From NCBI GenBank assembly GCA_029862925.1, contig JAOTWJ010000009.1:1-45653 (forward strand): 45,653 nucleotides of DNA, written 5' to 3'. Position 1 is the first letter of the stretch; each line of letters opens with the position of its first letter. The notes beneath the pieces were generated by a model. The model ran no database searches. It saw nothing but the letters and a program-made list of their open reading frames with translations, and was not told where the DNA came from. Shown here piece after piece: positions 8,059 through 15,832 of the stretch. The DNA comes from Gemmatimonadota bacterium. Its GTDB lineage: Bacteria; Gemmatimonadota; Gemmatimonadetes; Gemmatimonadales; GWC2-71-9. Position numbers and translations under genes: made by a program.

Positions 8059-8073
8059 GGGCACTCCGGTTGC
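8059..8073 (+). promoter_or_regulatory. Sigma-54 promoter candidate (-24/-12)
   Basis: GGGCAC (8059-8064), five bases, then TTGC (8070-8073). The invariant GG (8060-8061) and GC (8072-8073) are exactly 10 bases apart, as sigma-54 requires. The start of transcription would be near 8085, leaving a leader of about 60 bases containing a hairpin. The downstream operon encodes a sigma-54 activator, which strengthens the call. Confidence 0.6.
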
Positions 8074-8092
8074 CCCATACCTCGGCCAGACC

Positions 8093-8118
8093 GGGGGTCG
8101 CCGCGCCGGCGGACCCCC
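8093..8118 (+). promoter_or_regulatory. Leader hairpin before the first lipoprotein gene
   Basis: GGGGGTC (8093-8099) pairs with GACCCCC (8112-8118), and inside it GCCG pairs with CGGC around a 3-base loop with one bulged base. No U-tract follows. It lies in the predicted 5' leader, 28 bases before the ATG, so it could stabilise the mRNA or control ribosome access. Confidence 0.4.
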
Positions 8119-8146
8119 CTGATACTCGGCACCAAGGGAGCGAACG

Positions 8147-8893
8147 ATGCGGAAGATCCTGGCAGTTCTCGGTATGGCGACCCTGGCCGCGGCGTGTAGC
8201 GACGTGGGCCCGGGCGGTGCACGCACCGTGTCCCTGTCGTTCACGACGGGCAGCGGCGCGGCTCCATTGTTCAGCAGCACGGGTGTGGCCGACGATGTCT
8301 TCACCTCGGGCTCGGACGTCCTCGTGATCTCACAGGCGCAGGTCGTGCTCCGTGAAATCGAGCTCAAGCGTGAGAACAACGATGTCTGCGACGCCGGCAT
8401 GAACGACGATGACGGCTGCGAAGAGTTCGAGACCGGCCCGATGCTGGTCAACCTGCCGCTCGGGGGAGCGGTGACGACGGAGGTCACCATCGCGATCGAA
8501 CCCGGCACGTACGACCGGATCGACTTCGAAGTGCACAAGACCGAGGGGAGTGGCGACGCGGCGTTCATCGCGGCCAACCCGCAGTTCGACGGCCTCAGCA
8601 TCCGCGTCGAAGGCACCTGGAACGGCACGACGTTCGTGTACACCAGCGACCTGGACGTCGAGCAGGAGAACCGCCTCGTGCAGCCGCTGCTGATCGACGC
8701 CGCGGGGCCGACGAACGTGACGCTGCGCGTGGACCTCTCCACCTGGTTCCGCAATCAGAGCGGCGTGCTCGTGGACCCTGCGTCGGCCAACAAGGGTGGC
8801 GCCAACGAGAGCATCGTGAAGGAGAACGTCAAGAACTCGTTCAAGGCGTTCGAGGACCGGGACCGCGACGGCGACGACAGCGACGAGAGCTGA
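8147..8893 (+). CDS. Outer-membrane-type lipoprotein, paralogue 1
   Basis: A 248-residue lipoprotein of unknown function, loosely like DUF4382 proteins. Its signal peptide ends in LAAAC with the lipid-bearing Cys17; Ser follows at +2, favouring the outer membrane. The mature part is predicted beta-rich with an acidic loop (DAGMNDDDGCEEF). The C-terminal third carries VDPASANKGG, then NES and VKENVKNSFKAFED, and ends in an Asp-rich tail. The same plan is repeated in the next gene. A GGGAG ribosome site lies 8 bases before the ATG. It is the first gene behind the sigma-54 promoter. Calcium binding by the acidic loops is possible but unproven. Confidence 0.8.
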   Translation: MRKILAVLGMATLAAACSDVGPGGARTVSLSFTTGSGAAPLFSSTGVADDVFTSGSDVLVISQAQVVLREIELKRENNDVCDAGMNDDDGCEEFETGPMLVNLPLGGAVTTEVTIAIEPGTYDRIDFEVHKTEGSGDAAFIAANPQFDGLSIRVEGTWNGTTFVYTSDLDVEQENRLVQPLLIDAAGPTNVTLRVDLSTWFRNQSGVLVDPASANKGGANESIVKENVKNSFKAFEDRDRDGDDSDES

Positions 8894-8924
8894 GCCCGCG
8901 GCCCAGGAGATGATTAGCTTGGTG

Positions 8925-8952
8925 GTCGGGCGGCCCGAGGGGGCCGCCCGAC
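8925..8952 (+). terminator. 12-bp perfect hairpin between the paralogous lipoprotein genes
   Basis: GTCGGGCGGCCC (8925-8936) is exactly complementary to GGGCCGCCCGAC (8941-8952) around GAGG. No T-run follows, so it may act as a partial terminator or a 3' stabiliser that sets different levels of the two lipoproteins and the downstream regulator. Confidence 0.6.
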
Positions 8953-8974
8953 TCGCCGCATCGGAGAAGAGACC

Positions 8975-9718
8975 GTGAAACGCAATCACGTAATTCCCGT
9001 GGTGCTGGCCGCCGCGCTGGCCGCGTGCACCGAAGCGAACACGCCCGGACGGAACGCCGCCGTCCAGGTATCGTTCGCTACGCAGGCCGTCACCCCGCCG
9101 CTCGCCGCCAGCCTGGCTGGCGCAGTGAGCGACACGATCGTCACCGGCACCGACACGCTCATCCTCTCGAGCGTGGAGGTCGTCCTGCGCGAGATCGAGC
9201 TCAAGCGCGTGGAGACGCCGGACTGCGTCCCCGACAACGATCTCTGCGAGAAGTTCGAGGCTGGCCCCGTCCTGGTGAGCCTGCCGCTTACGCCGGGCGC
9301 CGAGCAGCGGTTCGGGCTCGACAGCGTGCCCGCGGCGAGCTACCGCGAAATCGAGTTGGACGTGCACAAACCGGACGACGGCGACCCGCAGGATCAAGCC
9401 TTCATTGCTGCGAATCCCGACTTCGCGGCGATCAGCATCCGGGTCCGCGGCACGTTCAACGGGCAGGCGTTCGAGTTCACCAGCGATCTGGACGTCGAGC
9501 AGAAGCTGCCGCTGACGCCGGTGCTCGTGGTGGCCCAATCGACGAGCATCAACATCACGGTGTTCGTCGATGTCGGAACCTGGTTCCTGGTCAACGCGGT
9601 CGTGGTGGACCCGGCCAGCGCCAACAAGGGCGGCCCCAACGAGGGCGTCGTCAAGGAGAACATCAAGAACTCCTTCCGGGCCTTCGAAGACGACGACCGC
9701 AGCGGCTCGGGAGACTGA
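8975..9718 (+). CDS. Outer-membrane-type lipoprotein, paralogue 2
   Basis: A 247-residue paralogue of the preceding protein. It begins at GTG with GGAG at suitable distance and has lipobox ALAAC (Cys18). Shared blocks include VVLREIELKR, an acidic Cys-containing loop (here CVPDNDLCEKFE), FIAANP, SIRV, FTSDLDVEQ, and a near-identical end: VDPASANKGG, NEG, VKENIKNSFRAFEDDDR. Two Cys residues flank the acidic loop in both copies and could form a disulfide. The gene lies 81 bp after its paralogue and only 7 bp before the sigma-54 regulator, so it is very likely co-transcribed with it. Function unknown. Confidence 0.8.
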   Translation: MKRNHVIPVVLAAALAACTEANTPGRNAAVQVSFATQAVTPPLAASLAGAVSDTIVTGTDTLILSSVEVVLREIELKRVETPDCVPDNDLCEKFEAGPVLVSLPLTPGAEQRFGLDSVPAASYREIELDVHKPDDGDPQDQAFIAANPDFAAISIRVRGTFNGQAFEFTSDLDVEQKLPLTPVLVVAQSTSINITVFVDVGTWFLVNAVVVDPASANKGGPNEGVVKENIKNSFRAFEDDDRSGSGD

Positions 9719-9725
9719 TGGGACG

Positions 9726-11069
9726 ATGACCCCGCGGCCGGTACTGGCGGTGATCATGTTATCCGACTCGTTCGCGTCGGTCTGGGACGACATCGCCCAG
9801 GAGCTGGGCGCCGACTTGGTGTCGCTCGCCCCTGAGGCCGAGCCGCCGCCAACCGGCACCGCCGTCGTGATCGCGGCCGGGGGCGAGGAGGACCGCGGGC
9901 TGGATGCGCTACCGGCGCTGGTCGAGACCAGCCGCGTACCCGTCTACCTGGTCGGCGCCCGGGCGTCGCATCGCTTTGCCGTCGAAGCCGTCCGGCGCGG
10001 CGCGGCGGACTACTTCGTGCTGCCCGCCGATGTTGATCTCCTCCGTCGCACGATCGCGGCCCGGCTCGAGGCCGGTCGCGAGCGGGCCCGCCGCTCGGGT
10101 GAGCATGCCGTGGCGGATCCGTTTCGCGAGCTCATCGGTGAGAGCCCGGCGCTCCGCGCCACCGTCGAGAAGGCGCTGCGCGTCCTCGCGCACCGCGACG
10201 TGACCGTCCTGATCGGCGGCGAGACCGGCACCGGCAAGGAACTGATCGCCCGCGGGCTCCACGACGGCGGTCCGCGCGCCGAGCGTCCCTTCGTGGCCGT
10301 GAACTGCGCCGCGATCCCGGCGCAGCTGCTCGAGAGCGAGCTGTTCGGGCATGAGAAGGGCGCCTTCACGGACGCCCACCGCGCCAAGGCGGGACTGTTC
10401 GAGGAAGCCGACGGCGGCACGCTGTTCCTCGACGAGATCGGTCACCTGCCGCTGCCGCTTCAGGGCAAGCTGTTGCGAGCGCTCGACGAGCGGCGGGTGC
10501 GCCGTGTCGGCGCCAACCAGTCACGCGCGGTCGACGTCCGCATCATCGCGGCTACTCATGTGGATCTCGGCGACGCCGTGCGGCATGGCACGTTCCGCGA
10601 GGACCTGTTCTACCGGCTCAATGTCGTCCACCTCGTGCTGCCGCCGCTGCGCGATCGCGGCGACGACGTCCTGCTCCTGGCACGCACGTTCGCCGGGCAA
10701 CTGGCCCGGCGCTACGGCCTGCCGGAGCCACGCCTCACGACCGAGGTGCGAGACGCCGTCAAGCGACACCACTGGCCGGGGAACGTGCGCGAGCTGCGAC
10801 ATGCGATCGAGCGCGCGCTGTTGCTGTCCCCGCCGGGCACGCTGGAGCCCGGCGAGCTGGCGCCCGCCGGACGGGCCCCGGCCGGCGGCGGCGAACCGGG
10901 CCCGCTCCCGTTTCCGGCGCGCATGGCCGACATCCTCCGCGCCGCCGCCGAGGCGGCGGTGGATCACAACGACGGCAACAAGAGTGCGGCGGCCCGGCAA
11001 CTCGGCATCTCGCGGTCGCGACTCCAGCGACTGCTCGAGCAGGGAGCGGACGATGCAGATGCTGAGTGA
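9726..11069 (+). CDS. Sigma-54 enhancer-binding regulator with degenerate receiver
   Basis: A 447-residue NtrC-family activator. The AAA+ domain (about 133-370) has Walker A GETGTGKE (165-172), the sigma-54 loop GAFTDA (212-217), Walker B LFLDE (233-237) and [10 protein letters not shown]. The C-terminus holds a Fis-type HTH ([20 protein letters not shown]). The N-terminal 115 residues have the size and strand pattern of a receiver, but the phospho-acceptor position reads VVIAAGGEE with no Asp, and the conserved Lys position reads YFVLP. Phosphorylation is therefore unlikely and another input is expected. No histidine kinase is adjacent. GAFTDA is a common natural form of GAFTGA. The start codon follows the lipoprotein stop by 7 bp and the gene overlaps the TPR gene by 17 bp. 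Confidence 0.9.
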   Translation: MTPRPVLAVIMLSDSFASVWDDIAQELGADLVSLAPEAEPPPTGTAVVIAAGGEEDRGLDALPALVETSRVPVYLVGARASHRFAVEAVRRGAADYFVLPADVDLLRRTIAARLEAGRERARRSGEHAVADPFRELIGESPALRATVEKALRVLAHRDVTVLIGGETGTGKELIARGLHDGGPRAERPFVAVNCAAIPAQLLESELFGHEKGAFTDAHRAKAGLFEEADGGTLFLDEIGHLPLPLQGKLLRALDERRVRRVGANQSRAVDVRIIAATHVDLGDAVRHGTFREDLFYRLNVVHLVLPPLRDRGDDVLLLARTFAGQLARRYGLPEPRLTTEVRDAVKRHHWPGNVRELRHAIERALLLSPPGTLEPGELAPAGRAPAGGGEPGPLPFPARMADILRAAAEAAVDHNDGNKSAAARQLGISRSRLQRLLEQGADDADAE

Positions 11070-12060
11070 TCCCCTCCGTTTCGCCCGACTCGCCGTCCGC
11101 GCAGGCCACTTTCGCGACGCGGCATCCGCGCTGACCGAGCTGCCGCCCACGGTCCGCGGTGCGCCCGAGTGGCATCTCCTCTCGGCGATGACCGCGTGGC
11201 GGCTGGGTAACTTCGAAGAAAGCCGTCGGCATGCGCTCGAGGCCCGAGCCCGGTTCCGTGCGGTGGGTGACGCCGACGGCGAGATGCGAGCGGAGAACGT
11301 CGCCGCGGCCGGCGGGTTCGGCCTGGGGCAGCTCCACGAGGCCGAGGAGGGGTTTACCCGGGCGCGGCAGCTTGCCCGCCAGTTGGGCGACGACCTCCTG
11401 ATGGCGCGGTGCTCGAACAACCTCGGCAACATCGCGCTCTATCTCGCCCGCCACGAGCAGGCGCACGGCTTCTACCGACTGGCCCGCGCGGGGTTCGAGC
11501 GGCTCGGGTTCGACTACGGCGTCGCCGAAACGTGGATCAATACGTCCATCGCGTGGCGCGACGTCGGCCAGTTCGAGGAGGCGGCGGCCGCGTCCGACCA
11601 GGCCCTCGATGCCGCGGAACGCGCCGAGGCCCCGCGCCTGATTGCGGAAGCGCTGTCGACACGTGGGGAGGCGATGGCCGCCAAGGGCGACCATGCGCTC
11701 GGCCGACTGCAGGTGGAGCGGGCGCTCATGCTCGCACGGCAGGAGGGCGATCGACTCGCGGAAGCCGACGCACTCCGCATCCTGGCCACGATTGCCCGCG
11801 CGACGGGCGCTCACGAGGAGGCGGAAGGGTTGGCCCACCGTGCCCTGGAGGTCGCCACCGCCGTCCGCCACCCCTGGGGCATCGCGGAGATCCAGCGAGA
11901 GATCGGAGAGATGTTCCGGGCACTGGGCCGACACGCGGAGGCCGTGGAGCGGTTCACCGCAGCGGCCACGGCGTTTCAGCAGCTCGGCGCCACCCCGCGC
12001 GCCGACCGGATGCGGGAACGCGCGGAAGCGACAGGCGGGCGCGAGACAGGCGGCGGTTGA
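11053..12060 (+). CDS. Tetratricopeptide-repeat protein
   Basis: A 335-residue all-helical protein with about seven TPR units from residue 10 to 320, for example AEWHLL-like AMTAWRLGNFEESRRHALEA, CSNNLGNIALYLARHEQA and TWINTSIAWRDVGQFEEAA. There is no signal peptide or enzymatic domain, so it should be a cytoplasmic protein-binding scaffold. It overlaps the sigma-54 regulator gene by 17 bp, which implies translational coupling and makes it a candidate partner that transmits the signal the degenerate receiver can no longer take from a kinase. The last dozen residues (Gly/Arg/Thr-rich) are encoded by octamer-repeat DNA. An alternative ATG lies two codons in. Confidence 0.82.
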   Translation: MQMLSDPLRFARLAVRAGHFRDAASALTELPPTVRGAPEWHLLSAMTAWRLGNFEESRRHALEARARFRAVGDADGEMRAENVAAAGGFGLGQLHEAEEGFTRARQLARQLGDDLLMARCSNNLGNIALYLARHEQAHGFYRLARAGFERLGFDYGVAETWINTSIAWRDVGQFEEAAAASDQALDAAERAEAPRLIAEALSTRGEAMAAKGDHALGRLQVERALMLARQEGDRLAEADALRILATIARATGAHEEAEGLAHRALEVATAVRHPWGIAEIQREIGEMFRALGRHAEAVERFTAAATAFQQLGATPRADRMRERAEATGGRETGGG

Positions 12061-12116
12061 GCGGTTGCGCGGTTCCCCGGCCCCAGCCCGTCATCCCGTC
12101 ATCCCGCTGTCCTGTC
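12053..12116. repeat. Octamer arrays at the end of the sigma-54 operon
   Basis: GCGGTTGA, GCGGTTGC, GCGGTTCC (12053-12076) followed by AGCCCGTC, ATCCCGTC, ATCCCGCT, GTCCTGTC (12085-12116), all in 8-bp register. The first unit contains the TPR gene's stop codon. A TATTAT box at 12125-12130 right after the array may serve the GH109-like gene. Confidence 0.75.
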
Positions 12117-12124
12117 ATCCTCCG

Positions 12125-12130
12125 TATTAT
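12125..12130 (+). promoter_or_regulatory. Possible -10 box for the GH109-like gene
   Basis: TATTAT lies 27 bases before the ATG at 12158, giving a leader of about 20 bases. It is the only AT-rich hexamer in the intergenic region. No good -35 is visible. Confidence 0.35.
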
Positions 12131-12157
12131 CCACCAACCGCTACCCACAAGGCTCTC

Positions 12158-13498
12158 ATGTCCGACCGCCGCGAGTTCCTCCGCACGACGGCCGCCGGCG
12201 CTCTCGCTGCGGGCGTCGCTTCACGCGTCCTCCATGCCGCCGCGCGGCCCCTCACAGACCCGGCCGGCCCCATCGGGTGGCCCCCGCTCGACACGGTCCG
12301 TATCGGGTTCGTCGGCGTGGGCCACCAGGGCTCGAGCCACGTCGAGAACTTCCTCAAGATCGAGGGCGTCGCCATCACGGCGATCTGCGACATCAACCCC
12401 ACGAAGGTCGAGAAGATGCAGCAAGTGGTCGTGGACGCCGGCCGACCGCGACCACTGGGATTCTCCCGCGGACCCGACGACTTCCGCCGCATGTGCGACC
12501 TGGAGCAGCTGGACCTCGTGTTCACGGCCACGCCCTGGGAGTGGCATGCTCCGGTCTGTCTCGCGGCCATGCGCGCCGGCAAGCACGCGGCCACGGAAGT
12601 CCCGATGTGCGTCACGCTGGAGGAGTGCTGGGCACTGGTCGAGGCAGCCGACCAGACGCGGCGCCACTGCGTGATGATGGAGAACTGCTGCTACGACCGG
12701 ACGGAGATGATGATTCTCAACATGGTCCGACAGGGCCTGTTCGGCGAGCTGCTCCACGCGGAATGCGGCTACCTCCACGACCTGCGGGAGCTCAAACTCA
12801 CGGATTTCTACGAGCAGCGCTGGCGCGTGAAGCACTCCATCCGCCGAAACGGTGATCTCTACCCCACCCACGGTCTCGGACCCGTGGCGCAATGGCTCGA
12901 CGTCAACCGCGGCAACCAGTTCGACCACCTCGTGTCGATGGCTTCGAATGGCCGCGGGCTCCAACGCTGGGCAGCCGAGCACATCGGGGCGGACAGCCCC
13001 GAGGCCCGGGGGCCGTATGCACTGGGCGACGTCGTGACCACGCTGATTCGGACCCACGCCGGCCAGACCATCCTGATCACGCACGACACCAACTCTCCCC
13101 GCCCGTACAGCCGGAAGATCCTGCTCCAGGGCACGAAGGGCATCGTGCGCAAGTACCCGGAGCAGAAGATCCACCTGGAGGGGGCGAGTCCGGCCCATCG
13201 TTGGGAGGACCTGCTCACCTATCGCGAGCGCTACGAGCACCCCGTGTGGCGATCGCTCGAGGAGCGGTCACGCGGCGCGGGCCATGGGGGGATGGACTTC
13301 ATCGAGGATTATCGCCTGATCCAGTGCCTGCGCGACGGATCGCCGACCGACATGGACGTGTACGACGGGGCCGCGTGGAGCGCGGTCTCGGCGCTGAGCG
13401 AGCGCTCGATTCGCGAAGGAAGCCAGCCGGTGGCGTTCCCCGACTTCACCCGCGGCGCGTGGAAGACCCGCGCGGCACTGGGGATCGTGGGCGGGTAG
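12158..13498 (+). CDS. Tat-exported Gfo/Idh/MocA oxidoreductase, GH109-like glycosidase
   Basis: A 446-residue NAD-dependent enzyme resembling glycoside hydrolase family 109, whose members cleave terminal alpha-N-acetylgalactosamine by a redox mechanism with tightly bound NAD. It begins with a twin-arginine signal (DRREFLRTTAAGALAAG), as expected for a protein exported folded with cofactor. The Rossmann motif is GFVGVGHQGSSHV (about 51-63). Family stretches include WEWHAP, TEVPMCVTLEECW, MMENCCYDR, AECGYLHDLRE and RRNGDLYPTHGLGP. Substrate specificity cannot be read directly; the family may also include simple dehydrogenases. It stands alone, converging on the binding-protein gene at 13541. 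Confidence 0.85.
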   Translation: MSDRREFLRTTAAGALAAGVASRVLHAAARPLTDPAGPIGWPPLDTVRIGFVGVGHQGSSHVENFLKIEGVAITAICDINPTKVEKMQQVVVDAGRPRPLGFSRGPDDFRRMCDLEQLDLVFTATPWEWHAPVCLAAMRAGKHAATEVPMCVTLEECWALVEAADQTRRHCVMMENCCYDRTEMMILNMVRQGLFGELLHAECGYLHDLRELKLTDFYEQRWRVKHSIRRNGDLYPTHGLGPVAQWLDVNRGNQFDHLVSMASNGRGLQRWAAEHIGADSPEARGPYALGDVVTTLIRTHAGQTILITHDTNSPRPYSRKILLQGTKGIVRKYPEQKIHLEGASPAHRWEDLLTYRERYEHPVWRSLEERSRGAGHGGMDFIEDYRLIQCLRDGSPTDMDVYDGAAWSAVSALSERSIREGSQPVAFPDFTRGAWKTRAALGIVGG

Positions 13499-13570
13499 GG
13501 GCGGGCAGACGGAAGGACGGTGGGTGACGCTCGTGCCGCCCTACCGTCTTTCCGCCATTCCGTCCGGCAC
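13489..13570. repeat. Facing octamer arrays between convergent genes
   Basis: GCAGACGG, AAGGACGG (13505-13520) face CCCTACCG, TCTTTCCG, CCATTCCG (13539-13562), whose complement has the same GACGGAAA-like unit. The left array starts at the GH109-like stop codon and the right array encodes the last residues of the binding protein (MAERR and stop). A transcript from either side could fold on itself, so this is a likely bidirectional terminator. Confidence 0.72.
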
Positions 13571-14353
13571 AAACAGCGCTCGCCCCAGGTCGGCGCGCCG
13601 GAACTCGCCGATCGCGCGCTGCGTCCCGGCTGACAGCAGGTAGTCCACGAGACGCTCGGCTCCCGGGGCGTTGAGGTGGGAGAAACGCGCCGGATTGGCG
13701 CGGATCACGTGGTAGGGGTTGGCGAGCAGGGAATCGCCTTCCACGAGGATACGCAACTCCAGCGGCGCCTTGTGGGCCAGGAAGGTGCCGACGTCGGTGA
13801 GCGTGTAGGCACGCAGCTGATCGGCGATGACCAGGGTCGCCCCCATCCCCTGACCGGTCTCGCGGTAGGAGCGCGGCCCCGGCCGAACCGCGGCCGCCTC
13901 CCACAGTGCCAGCTCCTTCACGTGCGTGCCCGAGCGATCGCCCCGCGAGACGAACACCGCACCGCTCGCGGCAATCGCTCGGCAGGCATCTAGAACGGAA
14001 CGCCCGGCGACACGGGCGGTGTCGCTTGGGGGGCCGACCAGCACGAACGCGTTCCGCATCAGCGGCCGCCGGTCGATCCCGAAGCCGTCGGCCACGAACC
14101 GGACTTCCCCGGCGGGGTCATGGAGAATCAGCAGATCCGCTTCGCCCCGCCGTCCGAGTTCCATGGCTTGGCCGCTGCCCACTGCGATGACTTGCACCCG
14201 GTAGCCGGTCCGACGCTCGAACGCGGGCAGCAGGACCTCGAGCAGGCCCGCATCGCGGACGGACGTGGTGGTGGCAAGTCGGACGTCACGCTGCGCAACC
14301 AGGGGGGACGCGAGCAGGACACACGCAAGCGGCAGCAGCCGCCCCAGCGGCAC
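13541..14353 (-). CDS. Tungstate/molybdate-type periplasmic binding protein (TupA-like)
   Basis: A 270-residue binding protein with a cleavable signal (LLPLACVLLASPLVAQ). The mature start LATTTSVRDAGLLEVLLPAFE followed by VGSGQAMELGRRGEADLLILHDP matches the TupA-like tungstate binding family, in which the TTTS and SGQA segments line the oxyanion site. SRGDRSGTHVKE and TLTDVGTFLA also agree with the family. There is no TupB permease or TupC ATPase beside it, so it is an orphan. It begins at GTG 2 bp after the stop of a membrane-anchored receiver protein, an unusual pairing that hints at sensing rather than uptake. The substrate could be tungstate, molybdate or another oxyanion. Confidence 0.82.
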   Translation of the reverse strand: MPLGRLLPLACVLLASPLVAQRDVRLATTTSVRDAGLLEVLLPAFERRTGYRVQVIAVGSGQAMELGRRGEADLLILHDPAGEVRFVADGFGIDRRPLMRNAFVLVGPPSDTARVAGRSVLDACRAIAASGAVFVSRGDRSGTHVKELALWEAAAVRPGPRSYRETGQGMGATLVIADQLRAYTLTDVGTFLAHKAPLELRILVEGDSLLANPYHVIRANPARFSHLNAPGAERLVDYLLSAGTQRAIGEFRRADLGRALFVPDGMAERR

Positions 14354-14355
14354 GG

Positions 14356-14952
14356 TCAGGGCGCGGTGTCGACCTGGAGCGCCCCGCTCCCCTCAGGAGC
14401 GCTGGTCGCGCTGCTGGTATCGACCGGAATGGGGATAGGGCGGGTAGGCCGCTCCGCTCGTTCGCCGCCGATCAGGGCGCCCACCGCCAGCGCAGCGACG
14501 AACAGAACGATGACCAGTGCCCCCTGCGTCAGCCGTCGCCGCAGGCTCGGCGACAGGCGTGCCCGCAACTCACGGTTTTCGCGTCGGAGATCGGCCTTCT
14601 CTCCCGCCTTCCCCACCGCGGCGGCAAGATGCTTCAGGTCGATCGGCTTCTGCAGGAAGTTCTCCGCGCCGAGGCGCATGGCCTCGACCGCCGTCTCGAT
14701 TTCCCCGTGCCCCGTCAGCATGATGACGGTCGCGTCCCGCTTGCGGAGCACCTCCAGGACTTCCAGTCCCGACATGCCGGGCATGCGCAAATCCAGGACG
14801 ACGACGTGGGGCTCGACCGTCTGGTGGAGCGCGATGCCCTCCTTGCCCGACGCCGCAAGGTGGACATCGTGCCCGAGCTCGCGGAAGTACTTGCCCAGCG
14901 AGCGCCGCACGGGCTCTTCATCGTCGACGAACAACAGGCGGTAGCCCCTCAC
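14356..14952 (-). CDS. Response-regulator receiver with C-terminal membrane anchor
   Basis: A 198-residue protein with an intact CheY-like receiver (1-115): acidic pair Asp10/Asp11, phospho-acceptor Asp54 in LDLRMPG, Thr80 and Lys102 in QKPI. A short charged, probably coiled helix follows (115-140), then one transmembrane helix (about 143-163) and an acidic/Pro-rich tail that would lie outside the cytoplasm. There is no DNA-binding or enzymatic output domain. I use GTG at 14952 because AAAGGAG lies 5 bases before it; the longer frame upstream is Arg-rich. It directly precedes the orphan TupA-like gene (2-bp gap). The role is unknown; it might be a phosphate sink or control a membrane partner. 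Confidence 0.82.
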   Translation of the reverse strand: MRGYRLLFVDDEEPVRRSLGKYFRELGHDVHLAASGKEGIALHQTVEPHVVVLDLRMPGMSGLEVLEVLRKRDATVIMLTGHGEIETAVEAMRLGAENFLQKPIDLKHLAAAVGKAGEKADLRRENRELRARLSPSLRRRLTQGALVIVLFVAALAVGALIGGERAERPTRPIPIPVDTSSATSAPEGSGALQVDTAP

Positions 14953-15004
14953 GACCACTCCTTTCCCAGACTCACCGCGAGACCACGCATCCGCGTCCCC
15001 TTGC

Positions 15005-15832
15005 CTAATTAAAGAGATCGCCCTGCACCCGCAATGCAGCCGGTGCCACCGGCTCCTCGCCCAACGCCTCCTGCAGCCGCCGAGCGCTTGCCGGCGCATG
15101 ACCCTGAAAATGGTTGTTGAAGTACCCGTAGACGGTCCGCCCGCGTCGCTGCAGGGCGCGGACCGCCTCGACCCACGGCGCGAACACGTCGTCGCGGCTC
15201 ACCTGCACGCGCGAGAAGTCCGTCAGTGCCCGATCCGGACCCATCCAGCGCACGTAGGAGAAGTCCGCGGTCGGCTCTTCCGTCAGCGCGAGCACCCGGT
15301 CGCGACGCACCCAGCGCCCTTCCGCAAACGCCAATGCCACGCCATGCGCGCGTAGCAGCTGGATTACCTCCGACCGGAGCCACCGGGGATCCCGGAATTC
15401 CATCGCCCACCGTACGTCGGTCGGCAGCCCCGGCACGAACCCGTCGAGCGCGGCCCGGGCAACGGGCGTCGGCGCCCAATCGGGCGGCATCTGCAGCAGC
15501 AGCGGCCCGAGTCGATCGCCGAGGAGCCGCACGCGGCCCAGGAACTGCGCCAGCAGCTCCGCCGCGTCCACGAGCCGGCGCTCATGCGTGATGGCCTGCG
15601 GTACCTTGAGCGAGAAGCGGAAGCCCGGCGGCACGCGCTCCCGCCATCCCCGCACGATGTACTCGGCCGGCGTGCCGTAGAACGTGGTGTCCACCTCGAC
15701 GGTCGAGAACGCGCGGGCAAAGACACCGAGCATGTCGGCGGGGCGCGTCGCCGGCGGGTAGAAGGGGCCGACCCACGCCGGATAGTCCCAACCCTGCGTG
15801 CCGACGAGCACCGTCCCCGGCGTCTCAAACAC
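15005..15832 (-). CDS. DUF72 family protein
   Basis: A 275-residue TIM-barrel protein of the DUF72 (YecE-like) family, whose biochemical role is not established. Family features are VGTQGWDYPAWVGPFYPP at the N-terminus, FSTVEVDTTFYGTP, FSLKVPQAITHERRL and, near the end, GYFNNHFQGHAPASARRL. The GTG at 15832 overlaps the upstream NTF2-like gene by 8 bases; a longer open frame exists but is the other gene read out of frame. A second, partial DUF72 gene occurs at the right edge of the window and differs clearly in sequence. Confidence 0.87.
   Translation of the reverse strand: MFETPGTVLVGTQGWDYPAWVGPFYPPATRPADMLGVFARAFSTVEVDTTFYGTPAEYIVRGWRERVPPGFRFSLKVPQAITHERRLVDAAELLAQFLGRVRLLGDRLGPLLLQMPPDWAPTPVARAALDGFVPGLPTDVRWAMEFRDPRWLRSEVIQLLRAHGVALAFAEGRWVRRDRVLALTEEPTADFSYVRWMGPDRALTDFSRVQVSRDDVFAPWVEAVRALQRRGRTVYGYFNNHFQGHAPASARRLQEALGEEPVAPAALRVQGDLFN

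Noticed and set aside
6241-8754. 837-residue reading frame extending the solute-binding protein upstream to 8754
   Set aside because: The first 288 codons are antisense to the lipoprotein gene at 8147-8893 and the lipobox signal at 7890 defines the real start.
8330-9859. Long minus-strand reading frame opposite both lipoprotein genes
   Set aside because: It is antisense to two lipoproteins with clear signal peptides and conserved blocks; its product is low-complexity Arg/Asp/His, typical of GC-rich shadow frames.
9726-11069. Loss of the sigma-54 contact motif
   Set aside because: GAFTDA in place of GAFTGA is a common natural variant in this family and is not evidence of lost function.
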